Of a stretch of DNA of 64,000 bases, positions 38,907 through 48,402 are shown one piece after another. Numbering within the stretch: the stretch's first letter is position 1; every line of letters starts with the position of its first letter. Location of the stretch: NCBI RefSeq assembly GCF_030164465.1, contig NZ_JASNJE010000003.1, forward strand, positions 186,001-250,000. The letters run 5' to 3'. The notes beneath the pieces are model-generated. The model had not been told where the DNA came from, did not search any database, and saw only the letters and a program-made list of their open reading frames with translations. The position numbers and the translations under genes are program-made. The DNA comes from Sedimentitalea xiamensis. GTDB lineage: Bacteria; Pseudomonadota; Alphaproteobacteria; Rhodobacterales; Rhodobacteraceae.

Positions 38907-40711
38907 CAGAACGCCTGCCCAATCCCGAGATAGAACTGCAACCCGTCGCCCGTCGATCCGTCGACCGGCAAGGCGAGATCCAGACGCAACGGGCCAAGCC
39001 CGCCGAGGTCATAGCGGACGCCGATACCCGCGCCCGACTGATACGGCGAATCGGCATCGACGAACTGATTCTCGTCGATGGCCGCGATATCGAAGAATCC
39101 AACGAGCGATATCTTGTCCGTCACCTTGCCGCGCAGTTCCGTCGATAGCGCCAGAATGGAGCGGCCGCCGGCCAGACCGTTTCCGACCGGGATGCCGAGG
39201 GATTCATACGGCTGGCCGCGAACGGTGCCCGCGCCGCCGGAATAGTACAGATACTGCGGCGAAATCTCGGAAATCGACGGCCCGAAAACGGAGCCGACCT
39301 GGACCCGGCCGGCCAGCACCAGCGAGGACGAAGACGTCAGGCTCAGGTAGCCGCGGGCGTCGATGGTCGTGTAAAGGCCGGATTCCGTGTCCGACAACCC
39401 CAGGAAGGGCGCGACCGTCGTGTTCAGGAAATAGCCTTTGGTCGCATTCACCCTGTTGTCGCGCTGGTCCAGTTCGACCCGCAGCGGCAAAGGCAGAAGC
39501 TTGAAATCCCGGTCCTTTCCGAAGGCATCGTCCGACCTGTTGAATTCGGGCACGACCGAAAATTCGGCAAACAGGTTCTCGGAAAAGACCCGGCGGACAC
39601 CGGCCCCCAGAAAGGCGCGGGTCAGCGAATAGTTGGGCTGGTTGTCGCGTCCGAATCCCGCGACATAGAACAGGTTGTCGTCGCCGCCGAAAAAGGCGGG
39701 CTGGTCGAGTCTGACGCCGATACTGCCGTCGATGTCGTCCTCGCCGCCGATGTTGCTGATGCGGCTTTCGAACTGAAACCTCTCCGCGGCGCCGAACAGG
39801 TTCCGGTGAATCCATCTGGCCGAAAGTTCCAGGCCGGATTCGGATGACAGTTCCCCGCCGAAGGAAATCCTGCGTGGCGTCTGGTCCACGACCACGACTT
39901 CGAAGTCGAGCGTCCCGTCGGGATTGGGCGTCTCGGCTTCCCGCATGCTGACGCCGGAAAACGCCCCGGTGCGCCGCAGGCGGGTGCCGACCCTCTGGAC
40001 CGTGGCGGGGGCAAAGACCTCGCCGCTTGGAAAGGCCGCGATCCTGGCGATCGCGTCGGCATTGACGGCGGAATCCTGCGGCACTTTCAACCGCCCGAAA
40101 CGAAGTCGCGGCCCCGGCAGCAGGGATATGTCGGCGTTCAGCTGTTGCTGCCGGGCATTGACGCTGATCTTCTGGTCCCCGATTTCGGCCTTGGCGTGGC
40201 CCGCTTCGCGCCAGGACCGGATGCCTGCGGACACGACATCTCGCAGAATGCCGGTGTTCGCGGGCTGGCCGCTCTTGAACCCTTCCGGAAGAACGGTTTC
40301 CGGAGCCAGCGGGCCGATATAGGCCCTGCCAAAGCGAAATGCGGGGCCGGACTGCACGGAGATCGCGATCGAGGTCACGGAGCGTGGCGGTTCGAGCGTC
40401 GGGATATCCGCCGCTTCGCGCCCGTTCACGCGGATGCTGATGACGGGTCCGAAATACCCTTCGTCATACATGATCTGCAGGAGCGTGCGGTAGTCCGACA
40501 TGGACGCGGCGATCAGTTCCTGCGGCGTATCCAGCCCGTTGGTTTCGGCGGACATCACGGCGGATGAGGATTCGAGCCGTTTCTGCAGGTCTTCGGAAAC
40601 TCCGGGGGCGGACAGCGTCGGAGTCAGCGCCAGAGCCACGGACGGTCCCATGGCCAGACCCACGGCGAGGATGTTGCGCCGCAGGGCCTGGCGCCAACGC
40701 AAGAAATTCAT
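38906..40711 (-). CDS. tamA: Autotransporter assembly complex TamA (Omp85 family)
   Basis: A 601-aa outer-membrane protein: signal peptide ending near GPSVALA, POTRA-type domains (about 60-270) and a C-terminal 16-strand Omp85 barrel. Barrel marks include GGAGTVRGQPYESLG (the VRG(Y/F)-like loop 6 motif) and the terminal YLGIGQAF with a C-terminal Phe. It forms the Tam complex with TamB; the stop and start codons overlap (TGATG). Confidence 0.92.
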   Translation of the reverse strand: MNFLRWRQALRRNILAVGLAMGPSVALALTPTLSAPGVSEDLQKRLESSSAVMSAETNGLDTPQELIAASMSDYRTLLQIMYDEGYFGPVISIRVNGREAADIPTLEPPRSVTSIAISVQSGPAFRFGRAYIGPLAPETVLPEGFKSGQPANTGILRDVVSAGIRSWREAGHAKAEIGDQKISVNARQQQLNADISLLPGPRLRFGRLKVPQDSAVNADAIARIAAFPSGEVFAPATVQRVGTRLRRTGAFSGVSMREAETPNPDGTLDFEVVVVDQTPRRISFGGELSSESGLELSARWIHRNLFGAAERFQFESRISNIGGEDDIDGSIGVRLDQPAFFGGDDNLFYVAGFGRDNQPNYSLTRAFLGAGVRRVFSENLFAEFSVVPEFNRSDDAFGKDRDFKLLPLPLRVELDQRDNRVNATKGYFLNTTVAPFLGLSDTESGLYTTIDARGYLSLTSSSSLVLAGRVQVGSVFGPSISEISPQYLYYSGGAGTVRGQPYESLGIPVGNGLAGGRSILALSTELRGKVTDKISLVGFFDIAAIDENQFVDADSPYQSGAGIGVRYDLGGLGPLRLDLALPVDGSTGDGLQFYLGIGQAF

Positions 40712-40875
40712 AGGGCAGGGCTCCGTTCTGCCTCGGGTTTTCGATCCGTCCGGCGGTGAGTGCGCGCGGGATTCACCCCGTTAACTAGCACGTTCGGCGT
40801 CGGAAAAAACACGAAACTGCGCCCGGCCTGCGGCGCGGGCGGGGTGCGGCGCGGGTATCAGGCGCGATTGCGTCG

Positions 40876-40891
40876 TGTGATAGCGATCACA
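40876..40891. promoter_or_regulatory. CRP/FNR-type palindrome at the 3' end of puuD
   Basis: TGTGATAGCGATCACA is a perfect 6+4+6 palindrome with the TGTGA-N6-TCACA spacing of CRP-family sites. It overlaps the puuD stop codon and lies 165 bases upstream of tamA. In GC-rich DNA such a site is unlikely by chance, but its target promoter is unclear. Confidence 0.4.
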
Positions 40892-42116
40892 TCTGGCTGG
40901 CGCGATACCAGCGGACGATCGCGGCCCGGTCCTCGGGTTCCATGTAGGTAATGTTGGCGGGCGGCATCGCGTGGCTGATGCCGGCCTGAAGGTAGATCGC
41001 CTTGGCATTTCGGGCAACGTCGGCTTCGGTTTCCAGCAGCACGCCCTTGGGCGCCCAGAGAATGCCGTCCCAGGCGGGTTCGCGGGCGTGGCACATGGAA
41101 CAGCGCCCCAACACCACGTCATGCGCATCCTCGAACCCGTCCGCCGTAGCCAGGCGGGTCTCATAGGGCGTCATCGGCCGCGCTTCGGCGGTATCGACAT
41201 CCTCATGCATCGACGCCGTGGACAGCCAGATGATCAGAACGAACAGCACGGTGGTCACGGCCCAGGTCCAGTAGGGGCGCCCGCCGCCGGCATGCATCGT
41301 GTTGAAGAAATGGCGGATGGTGACGCCCATCAGAAAGACCAGCGATGCGATGATCCAGTTCCATTCCGTGGCAAAGGCCAGCGGGTAGTGGTTGGACAGC
41401 ATCAGGAAGATCACCGGCAGCGTCAGGTAGTTGTTGTGGGTGGAGCGGAGCTTGGCGATCTTGCCGTATTTCGCATCCGGGATGCGCCCGGCCTTCAGGT
41501 CGGCGACGACGATCCGCTGGTTCGGCATGATGATGAAGAACACGTTGGCGGTCATGATCGTGGCGGTGAACGCGCCCAGGTGCAGCATCATCGCCCGGCC
41601 CGTGAAGATCTGGTTGTAACCCCATCCCATCACCACCAGCATGACGAACAGCAGAACCATGAGCAGCGTCGGCTGGTTCGCCAGCGGCGACTTGCACAGG
41701 AAGTCGTAGATGATCCAGCCGATGGTCAGCGACGCCGCCGAGATCAGGATGCCCTGCCAGACCGCCAGATCCGCCTTGTTCGCGTCGATCAGATAGAGTT
41801 CCGCCCCGGCCCAGTAGACGATCATCAGCAACGCCGCGCCGCTCAGCCAGGTGGTGTAGCTCTGCCACTTGTGCCAGGTCAGGTGTTCGGGCATCCGGGC
41901 CGGAGCCACCAGATACTTGACCGTGTGATAGAATCCCCCGCCATGCACTTCCCATTCCTCGCCATAGGCGCCCTCCGGCAGGTCGGCGTTGGGTTTCAGC
42001 ATCAGGTCGAGCGCGATGAAATAGAATGACGCGCCGATCCACGCCATGGCGGTGATGACATGCAGCCAGCGCACGGCGAATCCGGCCCAGTCCCAGAAAG
42101 CCACTAAATCATACAT
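40887..42116 (-). CDS. puuD: Membrane-bound urate hydroxylase with cytochrome c domain
   Basis: A 409-aa protein starting MYDLVAFWDWAGFAVRWLHV. An eight-helix membrane domain (DUF989/PuuD) fills residues 1-300, and the C-terminus carries a cytochrome c domain with CSMCH as haem site (near 330) and a distal Met in HAMPPAN. It oxidises urate to 5-hydroxyisourate and passes electrons to the chain, in place of soluble uricase. Uracil/urate genes follow on the other side of the divergent LysR gene. Confidence 0.9.
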   Translation of the reverse strand: MYDLVAFWDWAGFAVRWLHVITAMAWIGASFYFIALDLMLKPNADLPEGAYGEEWEVHGGGFYHTVKYLVAPARMPEHLTWHKWQSYTTWLSGAALLMIVYWAGAELYLIDANKADLAVWQGILISAASLTIGWIIYDFLCKSPLANQPTLLMVLLFVMLVVMGWGYNQIFTGRAMMLHLGAFTATIMTANVFFIIMPNQRIVVADLKAGRIPDAKYGKIAKLRSTHNNYLTLPVIFLMLSNHYPLAFATEWNWIIASLVFLMGVTIRHFFNTMHAGGGRPYWTWAVTTVLFVLIIWLSTASMHEDVDTAEARPMTPYETRLATADGFEDAHDVVLGRCSMCHAREPAWDGILWAPKGVLLETEADVARNAKAIYLQAGISHAMPPANITYMEPEDRAAIVRWYRASQM

Positions 42117-42181
42117 GGTGAGTCTCCTCCTGTGATTGAAACAGACTAGGCAAGATGGCCGTTGTTCGGTATTCCCGTATA

Positions 42182-42198
42182 GTATCAAGCTGTATCAA
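42182..42198. promoter_or_regulatory. Direct repeat in the puuD-lysR promoter gap
   Basis: GTATCAA-GCT-GTATCAA repeats with a 10-base period, one helical turn, 14 bases before the LysR start. It is preceded by CGTATA. This spacing is suitable for regulator binding on one DNA face; it could also include the -10 region. Candidate site only. Confidence 0.35.
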
Positions 42199-42211
42199 AA
42201 ATTCTGGAATA

Positions 42212-43144
42212 ATGTCATATCTCGACAACATCAGAACCTTCGTGCGTGTCTATGAATTGGGCAGCATGTCGGCGGCTGGGCGCGATTTGCGCATTTCTCC
42301 GGCAGTCACTTCGGCTCGGATCTCGCAGCTTGAGGATCATCTCAATGTCCGTTTGTTCCAGCGCACCACGCGCAACCTGACCCCGACCGAACAGGGCCGC
42401 GCCTTTTATGCCGGGGCCTGTGTGGTGCTGGACGCGGTGGAAGAGGCCGAGGCACAGGTGGTCAACCTGACCGAGAACCCGCGCGGCTCGCTCTTCGTCG
42501 CGGCCCCTCTCGGGGTGGGACGGCGGCTGGTCGCGCCGCAGGTTCCCGAGTTCCTCGACCAGTATCCGCAGATCGACATGCGATTGCGCCTGACCGACCG
42601 CTCGGTCGACCTCACGACCGAGGGGCTGGACCTCGCGTTCTTCCTCGGCCAGCCCGAGGACAGCAACCTGCGCATCCGCAAGATCGCCGATTGCCAGCGG
42701 GTGATGGTCGCCGCACCCGCCTATCTGGCGGCGCGGGGCATGCCGGAGTCGGGCGCCGACCTGGTGAAGGACAAGCATGAATGCCTGAATCTGCGCTATC
42801 CCGGCGCGACGGAATTCCAGTGGCGTCTGATGACCCCGGACGGCCCGCAGCGTTTCGCAGTGTCCGGGCGCTATGAATGCGATGACGGGGATGTGCTGAC
42901 CGACTGGGCGCTCGGCGGGCAGGGCATCGCGATGAAACCGGTTTTCGAGGTGGCCGATCACATGCGCACGGGCGCGCTGGTGCCGGTGGCGCAATCCACG
43001 CCGCCGACCGGGGTGCAGATGGCGTGCCTCTATACCCATCGCCGGCACCAGGACCCCAAGACCCGGCTGTTCATGGATTTCATCGCCGACCGCGTCGGCG
43101 ACACCGTCAAGCGCGCCGAAGCGCAGGTTCAACTGCCGCGATAG
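42212..43144 (+). CDS. LysR family transcriptional regulator (purine catabolism)
   Basis: A 310-aa LTTR starting [20 protein letters not shown], with helix-turn-helix [20 protein letters not shown] (about 18-37) and a periplasmic-binding-like effector domain. It is divergent from puuD with a 95-base gap, and convergent with uraH, which it overlaps by 16 bases. Regulation of puuD and the downstream urate genes is inferred from this placement. Effector unknown. Confidence 0.85.
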   Translation: MSYLDNIRTFVRVYELGSMSAAGRDLRISPAVTSARISQLEDHLNVRLFQRTTRNLTPTEQGRAFYAGACVVLDAVEEAEAQVVNLTENPRGSLFVAAPLGVGRRLVAPQVPEFLDQYPQIDMRLRLTDRSVDLTTEGLDLAFFLGQPEDSNLRIRKIADCQRVMVAAPAYLAARGMPESGADLVKDKHECLNLRYPGATEFQWRLMTPDGPQRFAVSGRYECDDGDVLTDWALGGQGIAMKPVFEVADHMRTGALVPVAQSTPPTGVQMACLYTHRRHQDPKTRLFMDFIADRVGDTVKRAEAQVQLPR

Positions 43145-43482
43145 GTGGAATAGCCAAACGGCGACAAGAGCAGCGGCACATGGTAATGCGCCGCCTCGGA
43201 CATGCCGAAGCGCAGAGGGATCACGTCAAGGAAACGCGGGTTTTCCGGCGGTGTGCCGGTCCGGTCCAGGTATTCGCCCGCGTGAAAGACCAGTTCGTAA
43301 ACGCCCGTGGCGAATTCGCTTTCCGGCAGGATCTGTTCGTCGGTGCGCCCGTCATCATTGGTGTGCAAGGTCCGCAGCAGGGTATGTTCCGCGCCGTCGA
43401 TGCGAAACAGTTCGATCCGGATGCCTTCCGCCGGGCAGCCCCGCGCGGTATCCAGAACGTGCGTGGTCAGGTATCCAGTCAT
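43129..43482 (-). CDS. uraH: 5-Hydroxyisourate hydrolase
   Basis: A 117-aa transthyretin-like protein, standard length for HIU hydrolase. It has THVLDTARG at the N-terminus (active-site His), a central Arg-containing strand and the C-terminal YRGS signature. It hydrolyses 5-hydroxyisourate from PuuD to OHCU in the cytoplasm. It is divergent from the puuE-uraD fusion, with a 142-base shared promoter gap. Confidence 0.93.
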   Translation of the reverse strand: MTGYLTTHVLDTARGCPAEGIRIELFRIDGAEHTLLRTLHTNDDGRTDEQILPESEFATGVYELVFHAGEYLDRTGTPPENPRFLDVIPLRFGMSEAAHYHVPLLLSPFGYSTYRGS

Positions 43483-43624
43483 GACATGCCTCCTGTCGTT
43501 GATCCGGGTGTGCCGCAGACCGCGATTTTATGCAAACTCCGCGTCTCAGATAGTGCTATTCGTTTTTTTTGAAAAACACTGGCATTGCTCTGAATTACAA
43601 GGAGCCAAAATCTCGGAGGGGCAG

Positions 43625-45037
43625 ATGACTCGATACGTACGCGACATGATCGGCTATGGCGAAAACCCGCCGGACGCGCAATGGCCCGGCGGTGCAAAGA
43701 TCGCCGTGCAGATCGTGATGAATTACGAAGAGGGCGGGGAAAACTGCGTCCTGCATGGCGATGCGGCCTCGGAAGCGTTCCTGTCCGAGATCGTCGGCGC
43801 CGCGCAATGGCCGGGCCAGCGCCACTGGAACATGGAATCGATCTATGAATACGGTGCCCGCGCCGGGTTCTGGCGTTTGCACCGCCTGCTGAAGGATATG
43901 CCGATCACCGTCTACGGCGTCGCCACGGCGCTGGCGCGTTCGCCCGACCAGGTCGCGGCGATGAAGGCGGCGGGCTGGGAAATCGCCAGCCACGGGCTGA
44001 AATGGGTGGAGTACAAGGACGCCGCCGAGGCCGATGAGCGCGCAGACATGGACGAGGCGATCCGCCTGCATGCCGAAGTCGTCGGTGAACGCCCGCGCGG
44101 CTGGTATACCGGGCGCTGCTCCGACAACACCGTGCGGCTCGCCGCCGAGGAAGGCGGGTTCGATTACATTGCCGACGTCTATTCCGACGATCTGCCCTAT
44201 TGGGTGCGCTATGGCGCGCGCGACCAGTTGCTGGTGCCTTATACGCTGGATTGCAACGACATGCGCTTTGCCACGCCGCAGGGGTTCAACTCGGGCGATC
44301 AGTTCTTTTCCTATCTCAAGGACAGTTTCGACGCGCTCTATGCCGAGGGCGCCGAGGGCACGCCCAAGATGCTGTCGATCGGTCTGCATTGCCGGCTGAT
44401 CGGGCGTCCGGGGCGCATCATGGCGCTGAAACGCTTCCTCGACTACGCGCGCGGGCATGATGACGTGTGGTTCGCCACCCGGCTCGACATCGCACGGCAC
44501 TGGGCCGAAACCCACCCGCCGCAGGACCACCCGCGCCCCTCGCAGATGCAGCGCGACGCTTTCGTGGCGGCCTATGGCAGCATCTTCGAACATTCGCCCT
44601 GGATCGCCGAACGCGCCTTTGATCTCGAACTCGGGGCCGCGCATGACACGGCCGGGGGCCTGCATAACGCGCTGGCCCGAATGTTCCGCTCTGCCAGCGA
44701 GGAGGAGCGCCTCGGCGTCCTGACCGCGCACCCGGATCTCGCCGGCAAGCTGGCGGCGGCGGGCAAGCTCACCGCCGAAAGCACGGCGGAACAGGCGGGT
44801 GCGGGGCTCGATATGCTGACCGACAAGGAGCGCGAAACCTTTCAGCGTCTCAACGCGGATTACGTCGAAAAACACGGCTTCCCCTTCATCATCGCCGTGC
44901 GCGACAACACCAAGGCCTCGATCCGCGAAGCCTTTGAACGCCGCATCGGCAATGACCGCGACACCGAGTTCGCCGAGGCCTGCCGCCAGGTCGAGCGCAT
45001 CGCGGAACTGCGTCTGCGCGACATGCTGCCGTCATGA
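43625..45037 (+). CDS. puuE: Fusion of allantoinase PuuE and OHCU decarboxylase UraD
   Basis: A 470-aa two-domain protein starting MTRYVRDMIGYG behind GGAGG. Residues 1-305 are a PuuE polysaccharide-deacetylase-fold allantoinase (NYEEGGEN, ASHGLKW, GWYTGR). Residues about 310-470 are UraD (PSQMQRDAFVAAYG, TAHPDLAGK). UraD makes (S)-allantoin from OHCU and PuuE opens it to allantoate, so consecutive steps share one chain. The stop overlaps the allA start by four bases. Confidence 0.93.
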   Translation: MTRYVRDMIGYGENPPDAQWPGGAKIAVQIVMNYEEGGENCVLHGDAASEAFLSEIVGAAQWPGQRHWNMESIYEYGARAGFWRLHRLLKDMPITVYGVATALARSPDQVAAMKAAGWEIASHGLKWVEYKDAAEADERADMDEAIRLHAEVVGERPRGWYTGRCSDNTVRLAAEEGGFDYIADVYSDDLPYWVRYGARDQLLVPYTLDCNDMRFATPQGFNSGDQFFSYLKDSFDALYAEGAEGTPKMLSIGLHCRLIGRPGRIMALKRFLDYARGHDDVWFATRLDIARHWAETHPPQDHPRPSQMQRDAFVAAYGSIFEHSPWIAERAFDLELGAAHDTAGGLHNALARMFRSASEEERLGVLTAHPDLAGKLAAAGKLTAESTAEQAGAGLDMLTDKERETFQRLNADYVEKHGFPFIIAVRDNTKASIREAFERRIGNDRDTEFAEACRQVERIAELRLRDMLPS

Positions 45038-45522
45038 GCCGCGATATCCTCATCCGGCCAATCACGCGCGAGGCGTTCGCACCTTTCGGCGACCTGATGG
45101 ATTGCGCGGGCGAACCCGACAAGATCATCAATCAGGGCCAGTGCGGGCGCTACCACGACCGGGCCAAGCTCGATTTCGCCGATGGGCGCGCCGGGATCAG
45201 CCTGTTCAACGCCAACCCGCGCAGCCTGCCCCTGGCGCTCGATATGGTCGAGCGGCACCCCGAGGGCAGCCAGGCCTTCGTGCCCATGTCCTACCTGCCG
45301 TTCCTTGTCGTCGTGGCGCCTGACGCGGGGGGAAACCCCGGCACGCCGCTGGCCTTCGTTACCGAACCGGGGCAGGCGGTGAATCTTCACCGGGGCACCT
45401 GGCACGGGGTCCTGACGCCCCTGCACGCGCCGGGCCTGTTCGCGGTGATCGACCGGATCGGCGCGGGCGACAACCTGGAAGAACACTGGTTCGACTCCCC
45501 CTACCGGATCATCAGCTCCTGA
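45034..45522 (+). CDS. allA: Ureidoglycolate lyase
   Basis: A 162-aa cupin-type enzyme. Family features: ITREAFAPFGDLMD, the INQG segment, HPEGSQAF and HRGTWHGVLTPL near the C-terminus. It splits (S)-ureidoglycolate to glyoxylate and urea, the last step of allantoin breakdown. Coupled to puuE-uraD by a four-base overlap. Allantoate amidohydrolase is not in the window. Confidence 0.9.
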   Translation: MSRDILIRPITREAFAPFGDLMDCAGEPDKIINQGQCGRYHDRAKLDFADGRAGISLFNANPRSLPLALDMVERHPEGSQAFVPMSYLPFLVVVAPDAGGNPGTPLAFVTEPGQAVNLHRGTWHGVLTPLHAPGLFAVIDRIGAGDNLEEHWFDSPYRIISS

Positions 45523-45917
45523 CGGGTTTCCGGCCCTGCCTCGTGCCCCGGAAAGGGATGGGTTCGGAAATTTTTGAAGCTGCTTTGCCGTTTATGCGGT
45601 TTCCGAAAAGCGCGGTTTCGATGCACATTCAGATAGCTTTGGGAGGAGTTGGCACAATGAAATGTGACCGATGGCGCAATTGCCGGGACCGCACCGCAAC
45701 TGTTCAAAACACGGGCAGTTTCAGTGCGGCCCGACATAAGCCGCCCATTTTCACGCGGAACCGCGTGCAAGTCGGGACACCACCTGCAAGATATCCCTGA
45801 TGCGATCCCGGACCTGCCTTTCCCGGCGGATGCGGCCGGGCAAAACCGCGATCACCAACAGACCGGAAGCCGCCTGGAGAAGCGGCAAGACCCCCATGAA
45901 CAACCGGAGAGAGAGAC
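45523..45917 (+). other. 395-base intergenic region with a possible 47-codon ORF
   Basis: Between allA and the permease. An ATG at 45657, eight bases after GGGAGGAG, opens a 47-codon frame (MKCDRWRNCR...) that ends at 45800. The strong ribosome site is notable, but the peptide has no recognisable family and codon use is not clearly coding. It may be a leader ORF. A short TTTCCGG/CCGGAAA repeat follows allA and could be a weak terminator. Confidence 0.3.
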
Positions 45918-47354
45918 ATGGCTGACACTTCACTCGGGACCGCGGAGCAGCTGCGCGACCCAAATTACACACCTGCGATCTACAAGGCGATCCCGCTGGG
46001 CATCCAGCACGTTCTGGCCATGTTCGTTTCGAACGTGACCCCGGCGATCATCGTGGCCGGTGCCGCGGGCTTCGGGTTCGGGTCCAATTCGCCGGACTTT
46101 CCGGAACTGCTCTACCTGATCCAGATGTCGATGCTGTTCGCCGGCGTGGCGACCCTGTTGCAGACGATCACGATCGGTCCGGTCGGCGCGGCGCTGCCGA
46201 TCGTGCAGGGCACGTCCTTCGCCTTCCTGCCGATCATGATTCCGCTGGTGGCGGGCAAGGGGGTCGATGCGCTCGCAGCCCTGTTCGGCGGGGTCATCCT
46301 CGGCGGCCTGTTCCACGCTTTTCTCGGCACATTCATCGGCAAGATCCGCTTCGCGCTGCCGCCGCTCGTGACCGGTCTCGTGGTCACGATGATCGGGCTG
46401 GCGCTGGTGCAGGTCGGCATCCAGTATGCCGCCGGCGGCGTGCCCGCCATCGGCACGCCGGAATACGGTTCGCTGTTGAACTGGTCGGCGGCGCTTGTCG
46501 TGATTGTCGTGACCCTCGGGCTGAAATTCTTCACCCGAGGCATGATCTCGATCTCGGCGGTTCTGATCGGCCTTCTGGTCGGCTATGTCTATGCGATCCT
46601 GGTCGGCATTCTCAGCGTCGACGCCATTGCCAGTTCATGGGCGCGCTCCGCCGCCTTCGCCTTGCCGCAGCCGTTCAAATACGGGTTCGAGTTTTCTGCC
46701 GCCGCCGTGCTCGGCTTCTGCCTGATGGCTTTCATTTCGGCCATCGAAACCGTGGGCGACGTGTCGGGCATCACCAAGGGCGGCGCCAACCGGGAGGCGA
46801 CCGACAAGGAAATCCAGGGCGCGACCTATGCCGATGGTCTTGGCACCGCTGTCGCCGGATGCTTTGGGGCCTTTCCGAACACCTCGTTCAGCCAGAACGT
46901 CGGCCTGATCGCGATGACCGGCGTGATGAGTCGTCATGTCGTGACCTGTGGCGCGATTTTCCTGATCGTTTGCGGCCTGATACCCAAGGTCGGTGGCGTG
47001 ATCCGCACGGTTCCGATCGAAGTGCTGGGAGGCGGGGTCATCGTGATGTTCGGGATGGTGGTCGCGGCGGGGATCTCGATGTTGTCCGACGTGAACTGGA
47101 ACCGCCGCAACATGGTGATCTTCGCGATTGCCCTGTCCATCGGCCTCGGCCTGCAACTGGAACCGGGCGCCTTGCAGCATATGCCGGAAACCGCGCGCAT
47201 CCTGCTGACCTCCGGCCTGTTGCCTGCGGCGCTGATCGCCATCGTTCTGAACCTGATCCTGCCCGAAGAACTGGCGGACGAGGCCACCGAAGAAGTGTCC
47301 GGCGGCATGACAGGCCATGGACACGGGTCGCTGATCCGCGACGATCACGTCTGA
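45918..47354 (+). CDS. NCS2 family urate/xanthine permease
   Basis: A 478-aa membrane protein with about 14 hydrophobic segments and the NCS2 signature FSQNVGLIAMTGVMSRHVV. QGTSFAFLPIMIPL and the AIETVGD segment near residue 275 (substrate-binding Glu) support a purine permease; the urate-associated neighbours suggest urate or xanthine. It imports the substrate for the PuuD pathway with H+. Own RBS GGAGAGAG. Confidence 0.9.
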   Translation: MADTSLGTAEQLRDPNYTPAIYKAIPLGIQHVLAMFVSNVTPAIIVAGAAGFGFGSNSPDFPELLYLIQMSMLFAGVATLLQTITIGPVGAALPIVQGTSFAFLPIMIPLVAGKGVDALAALFGGVILGGLFHAFLGTFIGKIRFALPPLVTGLVVTMIGLALVQVGIQYAAGGVPAIGTPEYGSLLNWSAALVVIVVTLGLKFFTRGMISISAVLIGLLVGYVYAILVGILSVDAIASSWARSAAFALPQPFKYGFEFSAAAVLGFCLMAFISAIETVGDVSGITKGGANREATDKEIQGATYADGLGTAVAGCFGAFPNTSFSQNVGLIAMTGVMSRHVVTCGAIFLIVCGLIPKVGGVIRTVPIEVLGGGVIVMFGMVVAAGISMLSDVNWNRRNMVIFAIALSIGLGLQLEPGALQHMPETARILLTSGLLPAALIAIVLNLILPEELADEATEEVSGGMTGHGHGSLIRDDHV

Positions 47355-47359
47355 TTGAC

Positions 47360-47393
47360 CGGAATGCGGGGCGCTATGGCGTCCCGCGTTCCG
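47360..47393. terminator. Hairpin between permease and convergent GAPDH
   Basis: CGGAATGCGGG (47360-47370) pairs with CCCGCGTTCCG (47383-47393) with one G-T pair, an 11-bp stem. It begins six bases after the permease stop; the distal half is within the last codons of the convergent GAPDH gene. It can end both transcripts; no long T tract. Confidence 0.55.
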
Positions 47394-48369
47394 CCATCCG
47401 CGCGGCTACGTCCAGCATCCGCGCCGAGAACCCCCATTCATTGTCATACCATCCGAAGAGCCGCAGCTGGCGGGGTCCGGTCGTGCCGGTTTCCGGCCCC
47501 GCTATGACCAGCGATTCCGGTCGCGCGCGAAGATCCGAGGACACGAGAGGCAGGTCGGTCCATCCCAGCACCGGCGATGCATCCGTTGCCTCGCGCAGGT
47601 CCGCCCGCAACCTCGCGTCGTCGATGTCCCGTGCAGTACGCACCACAAGGTCGACAGCCGACACGCTGGCGACCGGCACCCGGACCGCTGCGCCGCTGAT
47701 GCGACCGGCGAGGTGCGGTAGGACCTCGTCGATCAGATGCGTCGCGCTGGTGGTGGTCGGCACCATCGACAGGGCGCCGGCGCGGCTGCGCGCCGGATCG
47801 CCGCGCGGCGCGTCCACCATCGGCTGGCTGTTGGTATAGCAGTGGATCGTGGTCATATGCGCGGTTTCGATGCCGCAGAGGCTTTCCACCGCGGCCAGCA
47901 GCGGGGCCACCGCATTGGTGGTGCAGGAGGCGTTGGACACAATCCGGTGCGCACCGAGCGCGGAGTCGTTTGCGCCCAGCACGACGGTGACATACGCGGC
48001 CGGGGAGGGGCCCGAAATCAGCACGGACCGGGCCCCGGCGGTCAATCCCCGTTCGGCGACATCCGAACTGCGGGCGATCCCGGTGCATTCCAGAACCACG
48101 TCCACGCCGGCCAGGTCGAGCTGCGTCAGGTCTTCGCAATGCGTCGTCGGGATCTGGCGGTCGCCGACGGTCAGGGCCGCGCCGTCGGTGGAAACCGGCA
48201 GCGGCAGCGGCCCGAAGGTGCTGTCGTATTCGAAAAGGTAGGCCAGCATGTCAACCGGCGCGATGTCGTTGATCAGAACGACTTCGACATTCTGCCGACC
48301 GGGCTGGCAGAGGACCTGCCGCAGGATCGTCCGGCCTATCCGGCCAAAGCCGTTGATTGCAATGCGCAT
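47374..48369 (-). CDS. Second, divergent glyceraldehyde-3-phosphate dehydrogenase
   Basis: A 331-aa type I GAPDH-fold protein with INGFGRIGR, catalytic C149 in SNASCTTNA, H176 in TTIHCYTN and the WYDNEWGFSARM end. It differs from the gap product at 32151 in the S-loop and phosphate region, e.g. NSQPMVDA instead of GDQPTLDT. Catalytic residues are kept. It may serve gluconeogenesis or act on another aldehyde phosphate, such as erythrose 4-phosphate. It interrupts the urate gene cluster without a clear link. Confidence 0.82.
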   Translation of the reverse strand: MRIAINGFGRIGRTILRQVLCQPGRQNVEVVLINDIAPVDMLAYLFEYDSTFGPLPLPVSTDGAALTVGDRQIPTTHCEDLTQLDLAGVDVVLECTGIARSSDVAERGLTAGARSVLISGPSPAAYVTVVLGANDSALGAHRIVSNASCTTNAVAPLLAAVESLCGIETAHMTTIHCYTNSQPMVDAPRGDPARSRAGALSMVPTTTSATHLIDEVLPHLAGRISGAAVRVPVASVSAVDLVVRTARDIDDARLRADLREATDASPVLGWTDLPLVSSDLRARPESLVIAGPETGTTGPRQLRLFGWYDNEWGFSARMLDVAARMAERGTP

Positions 48370-48402
48370 GGTAATCTGTCCGGGGTGCGTCGTCGTGCCG
48401 GT

